From contig NZ_RJAC01000010.1 of NCBI RefSeq assembly GCF_003999975.1, positions 206,718-270,717 on the forward strand: 64,000 bases of DNA, written 5' to 3'. Every line of letters starts with the position of its first letter. Within the stretch, counting starts at the first letter, position 1. Source of the stretch: Actinoplanes solisilvae (GTDB taxonomy: Bacteria; Actinomycetota; Actinomycetes; Mycobacteriales; Micromonosporaceae). The notes below the pieces were generated by a model. The model was not told the DNA's origin. It did no database searches and was given only the letters and a program-made list of their open reading frames with translations. Of this stretch, positions 44,313 to 53,740 are shown one piece after another. The position numbers were made by a program, and so were the translations under genes.

Positions 44313-45223
44313 GCGGTCACCGCGACGAGGTGCTCGACCACGTGCTGGGGCTGGTCGCCGAGTCGTCCTGTGCCGACGCGCTGGTGTTGCGGGGCAGTCT
44401 GACCATGCCGGCCTGGGTGGGCTCGCTGGCCCGTCCGCCGGGCGACATCGACTGGGTCGTCCCGCCACCCGTCGTCGAGCCCTGTGATCGGCGTGCGCCC
44501 TATCCGTTCGTCGACGATCTGGGGCCCGTGCAGCATTGGCCCGAGGCGGTGCACGGCGGTGCGGCCAACGAGATGTGGGAGTTCGAAGAGTTCGACACCG
44601 GCGGCCAGCGTCCGCGCGTCCCACCCGAGGGCCTGCAGTGGATCTCCGAGCTCCCCGACGATCTCGGCGGCCCCCACAACGACCTGCTCGACCTGCTCAG
44701 GGAACACCCGGTCACCGACGGTGGCGTCGAGGTGGGCGAGCCCGACCACGACCCCGCGTGGGGCTACGCCGACTGCGCGGGCGTCCGCATGCTCCTCCCG
44801 TGGCACGCGCCCGACGGCTCGACCGGCACGGTCCAGGTCGATTTCGCGTACGACGAGGTCCTTCCCGAACCCGCGATGTTGACCGCCGTCCCCCGCCGCG
44901 GCGGCCGCTCGCCCGTCGGCCTGTGGACGGCCGGGCCCGAGCTCTCGCTGACCTGGAAACTGGGCTGGCTGAGCACCGACCAGTCCTCCGAGGGCGTCTC
45001 GGCCGCCAAAGACCTCTACGACGCGGTGCTGCTGGCCGAGCTACCCGACCTTCACCTGCCGCCGAAGCTGCACGCACTGCTGGCCGACGCCGACCTGAGC
45101 CCACCAGACATCGAGGCCTGGACCATCGACGGCCCGATGCCCGGCGGCACGCCCGTCCAGCCCTGGCTGCGCCGTCTGACCGAGGCGCTGCCCCCCGTCA
45201 TGGCCGCAGCTTCACCAGGGTGA
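44309..45223 (+). CDS. AbiEii/AbiGii-type nucleotidyltransferase family protein
   Basis: A 304-residue protein with a nucleotidyltransferase-like motif ALVLRGSLTMPAWVG followed by PPGDIDWVV (GS and DxD), then VQVDFAYDEV carrying a third acidic residue, and a helical C-terminus (SLTWKLGWLST, SAAKDLYDAVLLAEL). This matches proteins labelled AbiEii toxin family in actinomycetes. No AbiEi-like antitoxin is adjacent, so a toxin role is unproven. ATG 44309 is coupled to a 16-codon leader ORF by ATGA. Confidence 0.72.
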   Translation: MSGHRDEVLDHVLGLVAESSCADALVLRGSLTMPAWVGSLARPPGDIDWVVPPPVVEPCDRRAPYPFVDDLGPVQHWPEAVHGGAANEMWEFEEFDTGGQRPRVPPEGLQWISELPDDLGGPHNDLLDLLREHPVTDGGVEVGEPDHDPAWGYADCAGVRMLLPWHAPDGSTGTVQVDFAYDEVLPEPAMLTAVPRRGGRSPVGLWTAGPELSLTWKLGWLSTDQSSEGVSAAKDLYDAVLLAELPDLHLPPKLHALLADADLSPPDIEAWTIDGPMPGGTPVQPWLRRLTEALPPVMAAASPG

Positions 45224-45272
45224 TCCGTTGACGTCAATGCGATCGGTGGCCTGACGGTCCCGGAAGCCCAGC

Positions 45273-45548
45273 TCAGGAACGCAGCTGCGCCAGGGTCGCA
45301 CCGGCGAGGATGCGCGCGATGTTCCCGTCGTTATCGTGCTCGGCCAGTCGACGGGCGAGATCGTCCAGGTCGTCGAGTTGGCCGTACTTCGCCAGCAGGA
45401 TCGCCCGCATCGAGCCGACGTGTCCCTGCTCAAGGCCCTGCTCAAGGCCCTGCTCAAGGCCCTCTTCGCGGCCTTTTTCCAAGCCCTGCTTGAGGTTTCG
45501 GCGGGCGATCTCGCGGCCCAACTCTGACTGCTCAAGAACGTTGCCCAT
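45273..45548 (-). CDS. small protein with GLEQ tandem repeats (C-terminal fragment of a larger family?)
   Basis: A 91-residue ORF: MGNVLEQSELGREIARRNL, then three repeats of GLEQ encoded by a 12-bp tandem repeat, then MRAILLAKYGQLDDLDDLAR. The tail resembles the C-terminal region of Rpn/PD-(D/E)XK transposase-like nucleases, whose nuclease domain is absent. An in-frame TGA just upstream limits it to this length. An RBS-like GGAGATGAGG precedes ATG 45548. It may be a truncated remnant that still has an ORF. Confidence 0.5.
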   Translation of the reverse strand: MGNVLEQSELGREIARRNLKQGLEKGREEGLEQGLEQGLEQGHVGSMRAILLAKYGQLDDLDDLARRLAEHDNDGNIARILAGATLAQLRS

Positions 45549-45733
45549 GCCTCATCTCCGCAGGACTCGAGAACCTGGATCGTGGTCACGGTTCACCTCC
45601 GCGCCTGGAGTCGGCGCGGAGTACAGCCTTGCAGGCGGCTCGAACCTAGTCAAGAGACAGGTTGTCGTGCGCCCGGCCACGGAGCAGTGAAGACCCAAAC
45701 TGGGGCTGGCGCCGGGCGCAGATGTCGCCGTCG

Positions 45734-48415
45734 TCAGGGGCGCAGCTTGAGGAGGGTTATTCGGGAGGCACCCAGCTCGGTCACGTAGAGGTGGCCGGTC
45801 GCCGGGTCCTGGGTTACGTCCAAGGGCTGGCTGAATCCCGTGAAGCCCGTTATGCCTGTCGTTCGATTGGAGAGGGCGCCCGAGGCAGCCACGTCGAAAG
45901 TCTCGATGTCCTGGCCGGCTGAGTAGCGGACGACCAGCAGTTTGCCGTTGAGCGGACCGCCGCGATACTCGACCGCGCCGTTGGCCGAGGCGTGCAGGCC
46001 CGCGTCGTACGTGCCGGCCAGGTCGAAGTTCGGGTCGGGGGCGGTGCCGGCCGGGTAGGCGCCCACCTGGAACGGGTCGGCGCCGACGGTCGGGTTCGCA
46101 CCGGCCAGGGCCCATTCGCAGCGCAGCGGGTTCGGATGGCCGTAATAGCGACCCGGCCGCACGTCGAAGACGTAGTCGGTCTCGGCCGTCGGCACGCCGG
46201 TCAACGCGGGCACAGCCGGTCCGGTGTAGCCGCGCCGCGCGCACGAAGCCGGTAGCGGTGACGGCGTGCCAGGGGTGTTGCCGCCCGCCGCCGAGCCGTT
46301 CGTCGGGGCGTACAAATGGCCGTTGCGATGCCACACCAGGTCGAACGCGTTCCGAACACCGGTGGCGTACAACGTCAAGGGCGCGTCGGGGGCGTACGGA
46401 TCGTAGGCCCCGACGCCCTCGGTCGACGCGTTCAGCGGCGGGGCCGTCAGCCGTGCGGGGTCGAGCCGCAGCACCGCCGCGCTCAGCAGCCGCTCGGGGC
46501 GGTTGCCCCACGTCGAGTCGGGCGCGCCCATCGCGTTGTTGGCGCCCTGCGACACATAGAGCGCGCCGTCGGGCCCGAACGCCAGCGAGTTGGTCTCGTG
46601 ATCTTTCACCGAACGGGGCAGGTTCACCACCATCGGTGTGTAATTACCGAGGTCGGGCCCGCTGAGCCGCCCGATCCGCCCGGACCAGTCCGGCACGTTG
46701 AGCGGCCCGACGTATTCGTAGTTGTCGGTGACCCACAGGGCGGTCCCGGAGGGGTCGAAGGCCATCCCGATGATCGTCCGGGCCGGCGCGCCCGGCAGGC
46801 CCCGAGCCGCGGCGTCGGTCCGTACGGTGTTGATGATCGTCGGGGTGCCCAGGGTGCCGCCCGCGTTGATCGGGAAGCGGAAGATCCGCCCGTCGAGTGT
46901 GCCCGCGTAGAGCCGCCCGTCCGGCCCGACGACCACCGTCGTGAAGGGCGCTCCGGTCGCCACGCCGACCGTCTTGTCGAAGGCGACGTCGATCGGGCCG
47001 CCGCCGCTGCCCGTGGTGAAGACCATCGAGTACGGGCTGAATGGCTTGCCGGTCACGTCGGTGACCCCGCTCGTGACGGTGAACCGGTACGCCGTCGACG
47101 GTGACAGGGGGTTGACCGGGGACAGGTTGATGACGTCGCCCCCGCCGCTGGTGATGGTGGTCGCCGGCACGGCCACGCCGTCGCCGAGGCGCGCCAGCGT
47201 GACCGTCGAACTTGTCAGCGACGACGCCCTGACCCCGCCGTTGGGCAGCACGAGATCGGTCACGACGCTGCCGGTGACGGGTACGCCGGTCGCACCGTTC
47301 GGCGGCGTGCTCAGGCGTACGGCGGGAATGTTCTCGAAGGCCGCGACAGCGACAACGTCCGCGTACGCGAGCTTGGTGTTGCTGCCCCCGGCCGGGCTGA
47401 TCGTCAACCGGCCGTCGGTCACCCGGACCGTACGGGTGGCCGTCGCGAATTTCGTGCCCGAGGTGGGGACGAAGGCGGCGATCGCGTTCTGGTCCTCGAC
47501 CGAGACCCAGTGCGTGCTGTCGACGGCGGTCCCGGCGTCCCCGACCGCGACGGTCACCGTGTAGAGGCCCGGCGGGACGGTCGCCTCCCAGGCCCCCGGC
47601 GTGCTCACCCCGGCCGACCCGGCGGGAAGTTGCGCGTGCAGGAACGTCGCCAGCCGCGCGTCGGTTTGACCCGCGGCCGGATTGCGGTTGCGGCCGTTGC
47701 CGGTCAGCTCGAGCGGAGCGCGAGTGGCGAGGTCGACCCAGCCGTAGCCGCGGGCCGCCGTGAAAGCGCCGCCCGAGTCGCGCACATAGCCGGCCGCCGG
47801 CGCGCTCGCCGCGTCCGAGAAGTCCACCAGCATGGAGGCCCCACTGATGTCGAGATAGTTGAGCTTGGTGTTGGCGCCGCCCACCGCGTCGACGGTGAGC
47901 CGCCCGTCGCTGACCGCCGCGACAACGGTCGCCTGACGGTATTCGGTTGTGGCGGTGGAAATGAACGCGTCGACCGCGGTGACACCTTCCACCCGTACGG
48001 TGTGCCGGCTGTCGTACGCGGGCTGATCGCCGACGGAAACGGTCACCCGATAGGTGCCGTTCGGAACCGCATATTCCCAGGCGCCCTCGGTCAGCACACC
48101 CCCGGTGCCGCCGACGTCGCCGTATTGCAGGTGTATCAGCGTGTTGAGCCGAGCGTCCACACCGGAGCGGGCGCGGTCGCGGGTGTTGCGGGTGAGGTCG
48201 AGCGGTTCGCTGGTCCCGCGCCGCACCCAGCCGTAGCCGCGCGCGGCGTCGAAGGCCGCGCCCGTGTCGGCGGTGTAACCGGCCGGAACGGTGGCGGCGG
48301 CGGGCTGGAAGTTGATCGACGTGACCGGGGTGACCGCGGCCGCGGCGGGCGTGGCCGGCACGACGAACCCGGCGACCACGAGTACGGCAAGAGCAGACCA
48401 TGAACGACGGCGCAT
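45734..48415 (-). CDS. secreted PQQ-dependent sugar dehydrogenase-like protein with two malectin-like modules
   Basis: An 893-residue exported protein. The signal peptide is MRRRSWSALAVLVVAGFVV. Two similar modules follow, each with PAGY, DTGAAF or DSGGAF and ARGYGWV, then YAVPNGTYRVTVSVGD or PPGLYTVTVAVGD (malectin-like). Next is a Big_5-like domain (RLSTPPNGATGVPVTG). A C-terminal six-bladed propeller like glucose/sorbosone dehydrogenase (VVVGPDGRLYAGTLDGRI, NSLAFGPDGALYVSQGANN, LYVTELGASRITLLKLRP) ends the protein. It probably binds and oxidises extracellular carbohydrate. ATG 48415 is chosen as the signal-peptide start; GTG 48487 is upstream in frame. It is divergent from the next secreted-protein gene. 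Confidence 0.88.
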   Translation of the reverse strand: MRRRSWSALAVLVVAGFVVPATPAAAAVTPVTSINFQPAAATVPAGYTADTGAAFDAARGYGWVRRGTSEPLDLTRNTRDRARSGVDARLNTLIHLQYGDVGGTGGVLTEGAWEYAVPNGTYRVTVSVGDQPAYDSRHTVRVEGVTAVDAFISTATTEYRQATVVAAVSDGRLTVDAVGGANTKLNYLDISGASMLVDFSDAASAPAAGYVRDSGGAFTAARGYGWVDLATRAPLELTGNGRNRNPAAGQTDARLATFLHAQLPAGSAGVSTPGAWEATVPPGLYTVTVAVGDAGTAVDSTHWVSVEDQNAIAAFVPTSGTKFATATRTVRVTDGRLTISPAGGSNTKLAYADVVAVAAFENIPAVRLSTPPNGATGVPVTGSVVTDLVLPNGGVRASSLTSSTVTLARLGDGVAVPATTITSGGGDVINLSPVNPLSPSTAYRFTVTSGVTDVTGKPFSPYSMVFTTGSGGGPIDVAFDKTVGVATGAPFTTVVVGPDGRLYAGTLDGRIFRFPINAGGTLGTPTIINTVRTDAAARGLPGAPARTIIGMAFDPSGTALWVTDNYEYVGPLNVPDWSGRIGRLSGPDLGNYTPMVVNLPRSVKDHETNSLAFGPDGALYVSQGANNAMGAPDSTWGNRPERLLSAAVLRLDPARLTAPPLNASTEGVGAYDPYAPDAPLTLYATGVRNAFDLVWHRNGHLYAPTNGSAAGGNTPGTPSPLPASCARRGYTGPAVPALTGVPTAETDYVFDVRPGRYYGHPNPLRCEWALAGANPTVGADPFQVGAYPAGTAPDPNFDLAGTYDAGLHASANGAVEYRGGPLNGKLLVVRYSAGQDIETFDVAASGALSNRTTGITGFTGFSQPLDVTQDPATGHLYVTELGASRITLLKLRP

Positions 48416-48617
48416 GACTGTCAACGTCACACATGAATCGCGGACCGGAAGAGTCGGAAATCCGCGAACGCGACCATTTCCAGGCACCCGGGAATTGCGA
48501 CAGCCCTTGCAATAGAGGCAGGACTGATCGAAAGGGTCAACTATCCAAAATCATGGATGTTAGGCTCTCGCTCCCCGGCGGAGACACGGAGAACCGGGGC
48601 TCATGGGGGAGAAATAC

Positions 48618-51185
48618 ATGCATCGCACCATTCGGGCGCTGCTGTCCGCGGCGGCCGCCGCGCTGAGCGCATCCACCGTCCTCGTCGGACTGACCGCCGG
48701 TCCGGCCCAGGCCCAGAACTACGACAACCTGCCGCTGACATCGTGGGCCTACCCCGACAAGGCCCAGCCTTCGACGCCGAAGCCGAACCCGGAGGGCGAC
48801 TTCCTCATCGGCAGCAGCAAGGACGCGGCGGGCCTGAAGCACACCGGCCGCGGCTATTTCACCTTCGACCTGACCCCGCTCAAGAAGCAGGTCCTGCACC
48901 GGGTCACGTTCTACACCCTCGAGGAATCGGTCGTCGACTGCTCGACGGTCGCGCCGATCGAGGTGTGGCGCACCAAGCCGGTCACCTCGACGACGACGTG
49001 GCAGCACCCGCCGAAGGAGCTCGAGCTGCTGGCCGAGCGCTCCTACGGCAGCGGCGCGCTCTGCCCGGGCGCCTACCTCGGCGTCGACCTGATCCCGGCC
49101 GTGCAGGCGGCGTTCGCCCGGGGCGAGAAGACCATCACCATCGGCGTACGCATCAAGGCCGACGCCGAGGGTGACGCCAAGGTCGGCCGCACGTTGCGTC
49201 AGGCCAAGGTGAGCTACGGCGCGAACCACGCGCCCACGGTCAGCGGGCTCAAGATGAAGTTCCCGGATGCGGGCTGCGGCACGCTCGACCGGCACCCCAC
49301 CGCCGGCCCCGGGGCGCAGATGTTCGCGACCGCCAAGGACGCCGACCCGAACGACCACCCGCAGATCACGTACGCCTATTGGCCGGTCGACCACCCGGAC
49401 CAGCGCAAGGAGTCGTGGTACCCGGACCTTGACCTGGACGGGCTCACCGACGGTACGGTCGTCGCCTGGTCGGCTCAGGCCGCGGACTACGACGACGCCG
49501 GCCCGTGGGGCCGGACCTGCTACCTCACCGTCGACAACACCGCGCCGAAGACCGCGCCGATCGTGCTGTCGAAGAAGTACCCCGCGGGCGGTTACCCGGG
49601 CACCGGCGGGCCGGGCGTGCCGGGCACCTTCGTGCTCGACGCCGCCGGTGACCGCGAGGTCGTCGGCTTCGACTGGATCTCGTCGGACACCGGCTACATC
49701 CAGCGCTCGAAGGCCAACCACCCGGGCGGCCGGGCCAAGGTCACCATCACCCCGCGTCATTCGGGGCGCGGCGATCTGCGGGTCACCGCGGTGGACGCGG
49801 CGGGCAACCGCACCGCATGGGTCGAATACGAGTACACGGTTCGCGACACCGCGCCGATGGCCGAGTTCGAGCTCAACGGGGTCGGTCTGACCAGCCGCAT
49901 CACGCTCTACTCGCGCGCCGAGGAGGTCACCGCGTTCGGCTACACCCTCGACGGCGGGCCCGAGACGCGGTTGCCGGCTGTCGACCGTCAGGCCACGGGC
50001 GACCTGGTGTTCGAGAGCACCGGCCAGAAATCGGTGGCGGTACGGGCGTACGCGGGAAAGAAGTTGATCGGCTCGGACACCGAGCTGGTCACGGTGACCG
50101 ACGCGCCCAGGATCACGTCGGAGGACTTCGCGTGGCCCGCCTCGCCGATCGCGGGCGTCGCCGGCACGTTCACGTTCAGCCCGCGCAGCCTCGGTGTCGT
50201 GGCATACCTCTACGACTTCGGTGACGGGAACGAGCAGCGGATCGACGCCGGGCCGGATGGCAACGCCGTGCTGACCTGGACGCCGACCCGCGGCCGCAAC
50301 TACACCCTCACAGTGTCCTCGGTGGACGATCAGGGCAATCGCTCACAACCGTCCGAGGAGACGTTCTGGGTCATCGACGACCGTCCGACGATCACGGCGT
50401 ACGACTACGACGCCCACGTCGGCGGTTCGATCCCGGTGAACGTCTGGTCGGATCGGCCGAACGCGGTCGCCATCGGCTGGACCTTCGACGGCGGCCCGGA
50501 GCAGACGTCCGACGGCTCCTACGCCTACTTCGACGTGGTGCCGACCCACTCCGGTGACAACGTGATCAAGGCGTGGGCCAAGCTGGCCGACGGGACGGTC
50601 TCCCCCACCTCGACGTACGCGATCCACGTCAGCTCGGCCCCCCAGGTCGTCTCCCGTGGGCCGTTCGGCGAGGACGCGGTCATCGGCCGGCCGATCGAGT
50701 TCACCCTGACCGCGGTGCAGGAGAACGCGACGGCCTTCCGCTACACCGTGGGTGACGACCCGGAGCGGACAGTCGCGGTCGGCCCCGACGGCACGGCGAC
50801 CATCTCGTACGACGTCCCGAGCGACCGGGGCGAGGTCACGATCGCCGCTTCCAGCGTGACCGCCGACGGCACCGCCTCCGATCCGGTGACCCGTTCGGTG
50901 CCGGCGCGCAGCACCGCGATGGGTGTCTCCACGTACGTGAACGCTGTCGGCGAGCCCGGCCGGTTCGGCTTCAGCGCCTGGGACCTCGGCGAGGCGACCA
51001 CGAAGTTCCTGTGGCACGTCAACGACGGCGAGGTTCAGGAGATCGCGTACGACCCGTGGGCGTGGGAGACGTCGGTCTCGTTCACCCCCGATCGGGCCGG
51101 GACCAACACCCTGTACGTGCAGCGCGAGTTCACCGACGGCTCACGTTCCCCGCTGCAGACCGTCCCGTTCGAGGTCGGCGGCTGA
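48618..51185 (+). CDS. large secreted protein with DNRLRE-like and Ig/PKD-like domains
   Basis: An 855-residue exported protein. It has a signal peptide (MHRTIRALLSAAAAALSAST), an N-terminal DNRLRE-like module (GYFTFDLTPLKKQVLHRVTF, TTTWQHPP), and then several Ig/PKD-like repeats (VVAYLYDFGDGNEQRIDAG, NAVAIGWTFDGGPEQTSDG, TKFLWHVNDGEVQEIAYDP). There is no catalytic domain or cell-wall anchor. ATG 48618 has GGGGGAG upstream; ATG 48603 lacks one. It may be a surface or matrix protein; similar actinomycete proteins are of unknown function. Confidence 0.8.
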   Translation: MHRTIRALLSAAAAALSASTVLVGLTAGPAQAQNYDNLPLTSWAYPDKAQPSTPKPNPEGDFLIGSSKDAAGLKHTGRGYFTFDLTPLKKQVLHRVTFYTLEESVVDCSTVAPIEVWRTKPVTSTTTWQHPPKELELLAERSYGSGALCPGAYLGVDLIPAVQAAFARGEKTITIGVRIKADAEGDAKVGRTLRQAKVSYGANHAPTVSGLKMKFPDAGCGTLDRHPTAGPGAQMFATAKDADPNDHPQITYAYWPVDHPDQRKESWYPDLDLDGLTDGTVVAWSAQAADYDDAGPWGRTCYLTVDNTAPKTAPIVLSKKYPAGGYPGTGGPGVPGTFVLDAAGDREVVGFDWISSDTGYIQRSKANHPGGRAKVTITPRHSGRGDLRVTAVDAAGNRTAWVEYEYTVRDTAPMAEFELNGVGLTSRITLYSRAEEVTAFGYTLDGGPETRLPAVDRQATGDLVFESTGQKSVAVRAYAGKKLIGSDTELVTVTDAPRITSEDFAWPASPIAGVAGTFTFSPRSLGVVAYLYDFGDGNEQRIDAGPDGNAVLTWTPTRGRNYTLTVSSVDDQGNRSQPSEETFWVIDDRPTITAYDYDAHVGGSIPVNVWSDRPNAVAIGWTFDGGPEQTSDGSYAYFDVVPTHSGDNVIKAWAKLADGTVSPTSTYAIHVSSAPQVVSRGPFGEDAVIGRPIEFTLTAVQENATAFRYTVGDDPERTVAVGPDGTATISYDVPSDRGEVTIAASSVTADGTASDPVTRSVPARSTAMGVSTYVNAVGEPGRFGFSAWDLGEATTKFLWHVNDGEVQEIAYDPWAWETSVSFTPDRAGTNTLYVQREFTDGSRSPLQTVPFEVGG

Positions 51186-51265
51186 GTGCCGCGAAAGGGC
51201 CGCGCGCTGCGGGGGTAGCCCTCGTCACATTGTGGCGCGCGGCCCGGTCGACGCATTCTGACCGA

Positions 51266-52084
51266 ATGCTTCGCGTAGTCCTGCTGACCATGTATGACGT
51301 CAACTACCGGGTGGCCTCGAACTGGGCCGCCCGCAACGGTCACGAGATCGTGCTGGTCGGCACGCTGCCCCGGTCGGCCTCCGCGCTGGCCGCGGCGCTG
51401 CCCCCGACCGCTCACCTGCTCTCGACCTCGCAGTTGACGACTGTGGCCCCGCCGATCATCGCGGCGACCGCGCCCGACCTGCTGATCTCGATGGGCTATT
51501 CGCGCCTGCTGCCGGCCGAGATCCTCAACCTGCCGAAGTACGGCGCGGTCAACGTGCACCCGTCAGCCCTGCCGGCCGGTCGTGGCCCCAACCCGACGCG
51601 CCTGCTCTACGACGGCGCGACCGAGCTCGGCGCGACGCTGCACCGCACCGACGCGCAGTTCGATACGGGCGCGATCCTGAGCCAGCGCACCCGTCCGCTG
51701 CCGCTCGACCTCACCGGCGAGGCCGTCTTCTACGCCTGGCTCGAGATGTTCGACGAGATCCTCGAGGAGGGCGTGCCGCGCGCCGTCGACGGCAGCCCCG
51801 GCCTCCCCCAGGACAACACCCTTTCCTCGTACGCCGCCCCGTTCGCCGACGAGGAGCGAACGCTCGACCTCAGCGAGCCCCTGGCCGTGATCAGGCGCAA
51901 GACGGTCGCCCTGAACGTGCTGGGCGCGACCGCTCGGGTGAACCTGCCCGAGCCGACCGTGATCAGCCGCGTCGACGTCGTCCCGACCACCGCGCTCGAC
52001 GCCGCCCCGGGCACGATCCTGCTGACCCACCACGACGGCTGGACGGTCCGCGCCGGCGAGGGAGCCCTGCGCCTGACCCGCTGA
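51266..52084 (+). CDS. formyltransferase family protein (methionyl-tRNA formyltransferase-like)
   Basis: A 272-residue protein of the formyl_trans_N fold. It has PDLLISMGYSRLLPAEIL, then NVHPSALPAGRGPNP (the catalytic N-x-H and HPSxLP region) and the conserved Asp in LHRTDAQFDTGAILSQ. A short Formyl_trans_C-like tail follows. Such proteins transfer formyl from 10-formyl-tetrahydrofolate to amines or amino sugars; housekeeping Fmt is usually longer and next to def, so this one is probably specialised. ATG 51266 has no strong RBS. Confidence 0.88.
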   Translation: MLRVVLLTMYDVNYRVASNWAARNGHEIVLVGTLPRSASALAAALPPTAHLLSTSQLTTVAPPIIAATAPDLLISMGYSRLLPAEILNLPKYGAVNVHPSALPAGRGPNPTRLLYDGATELGATLHRTDAQFDTGAILSQRTRPLPLDLTGEAVFYAWLEMFDEILEEGVPRAVDGSPGLPQDNTLSSYAAPFADEERTLDLSEPLAVIRRKTVALNVLGATARVNLPEPTVISRVDVVPTTALDAAPGTILLTHHDGWTVRAGEGALRLTR

Positions 52085-52139
52085 CCAGGGTGGGTGACGA
52101 CACAGTGACAGGCGGGGGTCGGCCGGGAACAGAGGTCGC

Positions 52140-52952
52140 ATGGAGTACGACGTCAAGTACATTCGCCGGCCCGGGCTGACGCGGGATCTCCCGCACGCGC
52201 CCGAGGATCTTCTCTGGGTGACGAACACGGCCACCCTCGTGCACGGCGAGCGGGATGCCGTGCTCATCGACACGTTCCCGACCGTCGAGCAGAACGCCGA
52301 GCTGATCGAGTGGGTCGCCGACTTCGGGCGGCGGCTCACCCACGTCTACATCACCCATGGCCACCCCGACCACTTCCTGGGGCTCGGTCAGCTGCAAAAA
52401 GCCTTCCCGGGCGTACGTGTCGTCGCGACCAAGGCAACCGTCGAGCATGCCGCGACCCAGAACATCGAGCGGTGGCGGAGTCTCTTCCCGGGCGGCATCA
52501 CGGAGCAGGTCGTGCTGCCCGACGTGCTCGACGACGACGTCATCGAGGTCGAGGGCGAGCAGCTGAAGATCATCGAGACCGGCTTCACCGACACGACCGG
52601 CTCGACCGCGATCTGGGCGCCGTTGCAGCGGCTGCTGGTGGCCGGCGACGGCGTCTACAACGACACCCACGTCTTCCAGGGCGAGACGACCGCCGAGCGG
52701 CGGCGGGGCTGGATCGCCACCGTCGAGCGGCTGCACCGTCTGAAACCGGCCGCCGTCGTCGCCGGCCACAAGAACCCGGACCGCCCCGACGACCCCGCGA
52801 TCCTCGACGAGACCGCCACCTACCTGCGCGACTTCGAGGCCCTGGCGACCGCCACGTCCAGCGCCGAGGAACTCTACGACGCCATGCTGCAACGCCACCC
52901 GCGACGGCTCAACCCGGGCTCGCTGTGGGGCGCGGCCCAGCGGTTCGGCTAG
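52140..52952 (+). CDS. MBL-fold metallo-hydrolase
   Basis: A 270-residue metallo-beta-lactamase-fold enzyme: the metal motif YITHGHPDHFLG (HxHxDH), the bridging Asp in LLVAGDGVYNDTHVF and a final His in AVVAGHKNPDR. It is of the small-molecule hydrolase type with unknown substrate. ATG 52140 has AGAGG four bases upstream. It follows the formyltransferase by 55 bases on the same strand and may share its transcript. Confidence 0.9.
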   Translation: MEYDVKYIRRPGLTRDLPHAPEDLLWVTNTATLVHGERDAVLIDTFPTVEQNAELIEWVADFGRRLTHVYITHGHPDHFLGLGQLQKAFPGVRVVATKATVEHAATQNIERWRSLFPGGITEQVVLPDVLDDDVIEVEGEQLKIIETGFTDTTGSTAIWAPLQRLLVAGDGVYNDTHVFQGETTAERRRGWIATVERLHRLKPAAVVAGHKNPDRPDDPAILDETATYLRDFEALATATSSAEELYDAMLQRHPRRLNPGSLWGAAQRFG

Positions 52953-53047
52953 CGCCCGCGACTCGACCCCTTCCGGAACAGGCGTCGGCGCGCATCACCT
53001 CATATCCCACGCCGCCGCGATGCTCGCGACGGCGGTGGAGGCCATGA

Positions 53048-53074
53048 AGCACCGCCGGCGTGATCGCCGGTGCT
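53048..53074 (+). terminator. hairpin downstream of the MBL hydrolase gene
   Basis: AGCACC, a three-base bulge and GGCG pair with CGCC and GGTGCT across a TGAT loop. It lies about 95 bases after the MBL stop and before the low-GC leader region. It is probably a terminator. Confidence 0.45.
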
Positions 53075-53131
53075 GGTTGGGGGCGGGAGTAGAGCTCGAA
53101 GCCGGGGCGAGAAAATCTGGGCCCGGCTGAC

Positions 53132-53740
53132 TAGACTTTCTTGGCAGGACCGGTTAACGTTTCTCTCGTTGACAGCAGAGATCGTTGAAGACGCCGAGAA
53201 AGCAGGCCGAGCATCAGCAGGGCCCGGAACGTTCGTGGCTCGCTCGGCACCGCATGGAGAGTGCGTCAACGCACTCAGCAAGGCAAGCACCACTCAGCAA
53301 GGCAAGATCGGTAAGACAAGACCTTGACGAAATTCCAGGTCAGGGCCAGATGCAGGTGGGGCCGACGCACGTTCGGGGCTCTGCTTGCCGCACGAAGATC
53401 CGCCCGATGTGGCGGGGCCATGAAGTTTCGCGTGAGGCTCCGGCACCAGCGGATGGCAAGACACGCACAGGGAAGCAGAGGAAAGGGAGGGTTCAAGCAC
53501 CGTTGGATCGCCCGCCGTCAGGACGCTGTTCCGGTTCTGGGGCGGACACCGCAGTCTCCATCGAACGAGAGGTGGTCTTCGGTCACGCTTATGCGATCCT
53601 CGCACCGCAAGCCGTTGAAGGTCGCGGCCGGTGCGGATATGACAATCCGACGAACCAGTCGGTAGATGGTGTAGTCAAACCCGTAAACCCTGGGCCCCGG
53701 CGTTTCCGCGCCGGGGCCCTCGTCATGGAGAGGTTTCTGT
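53132..53740 (+). ncRNA. candidate long structured leader or non-coding RNA upstream of the small MerR gene
   Basis: From a promoter-like TAGACT box (53132-53137) to the MerR start there are about 600 bases with clearly lower G+C (about 57% by line counts against about 70% nearby) and no ORF with actinomycete codon bias. It contains a 7-bp hairpin GAGTGCG/CGCACTC (53259-53276) and two direct copies of ACTCAGCAAGGCAAG (53273 and 53292). A perfect 11-bp hairpin, GGGCCCCGGCG/CGCCGGGGCCC (53692-53719), lies 20 bases before the gene. A regulatory 5' leader or separate RNA is suggested; no Rfam family is claimed. Confidence 0.45.

Noticed and set aside
45421..45480. CRISPR-like short repeats
   Set aside because: The repeats are 12 bp, contiguous and in frame (GLEQ units), with no spacers.
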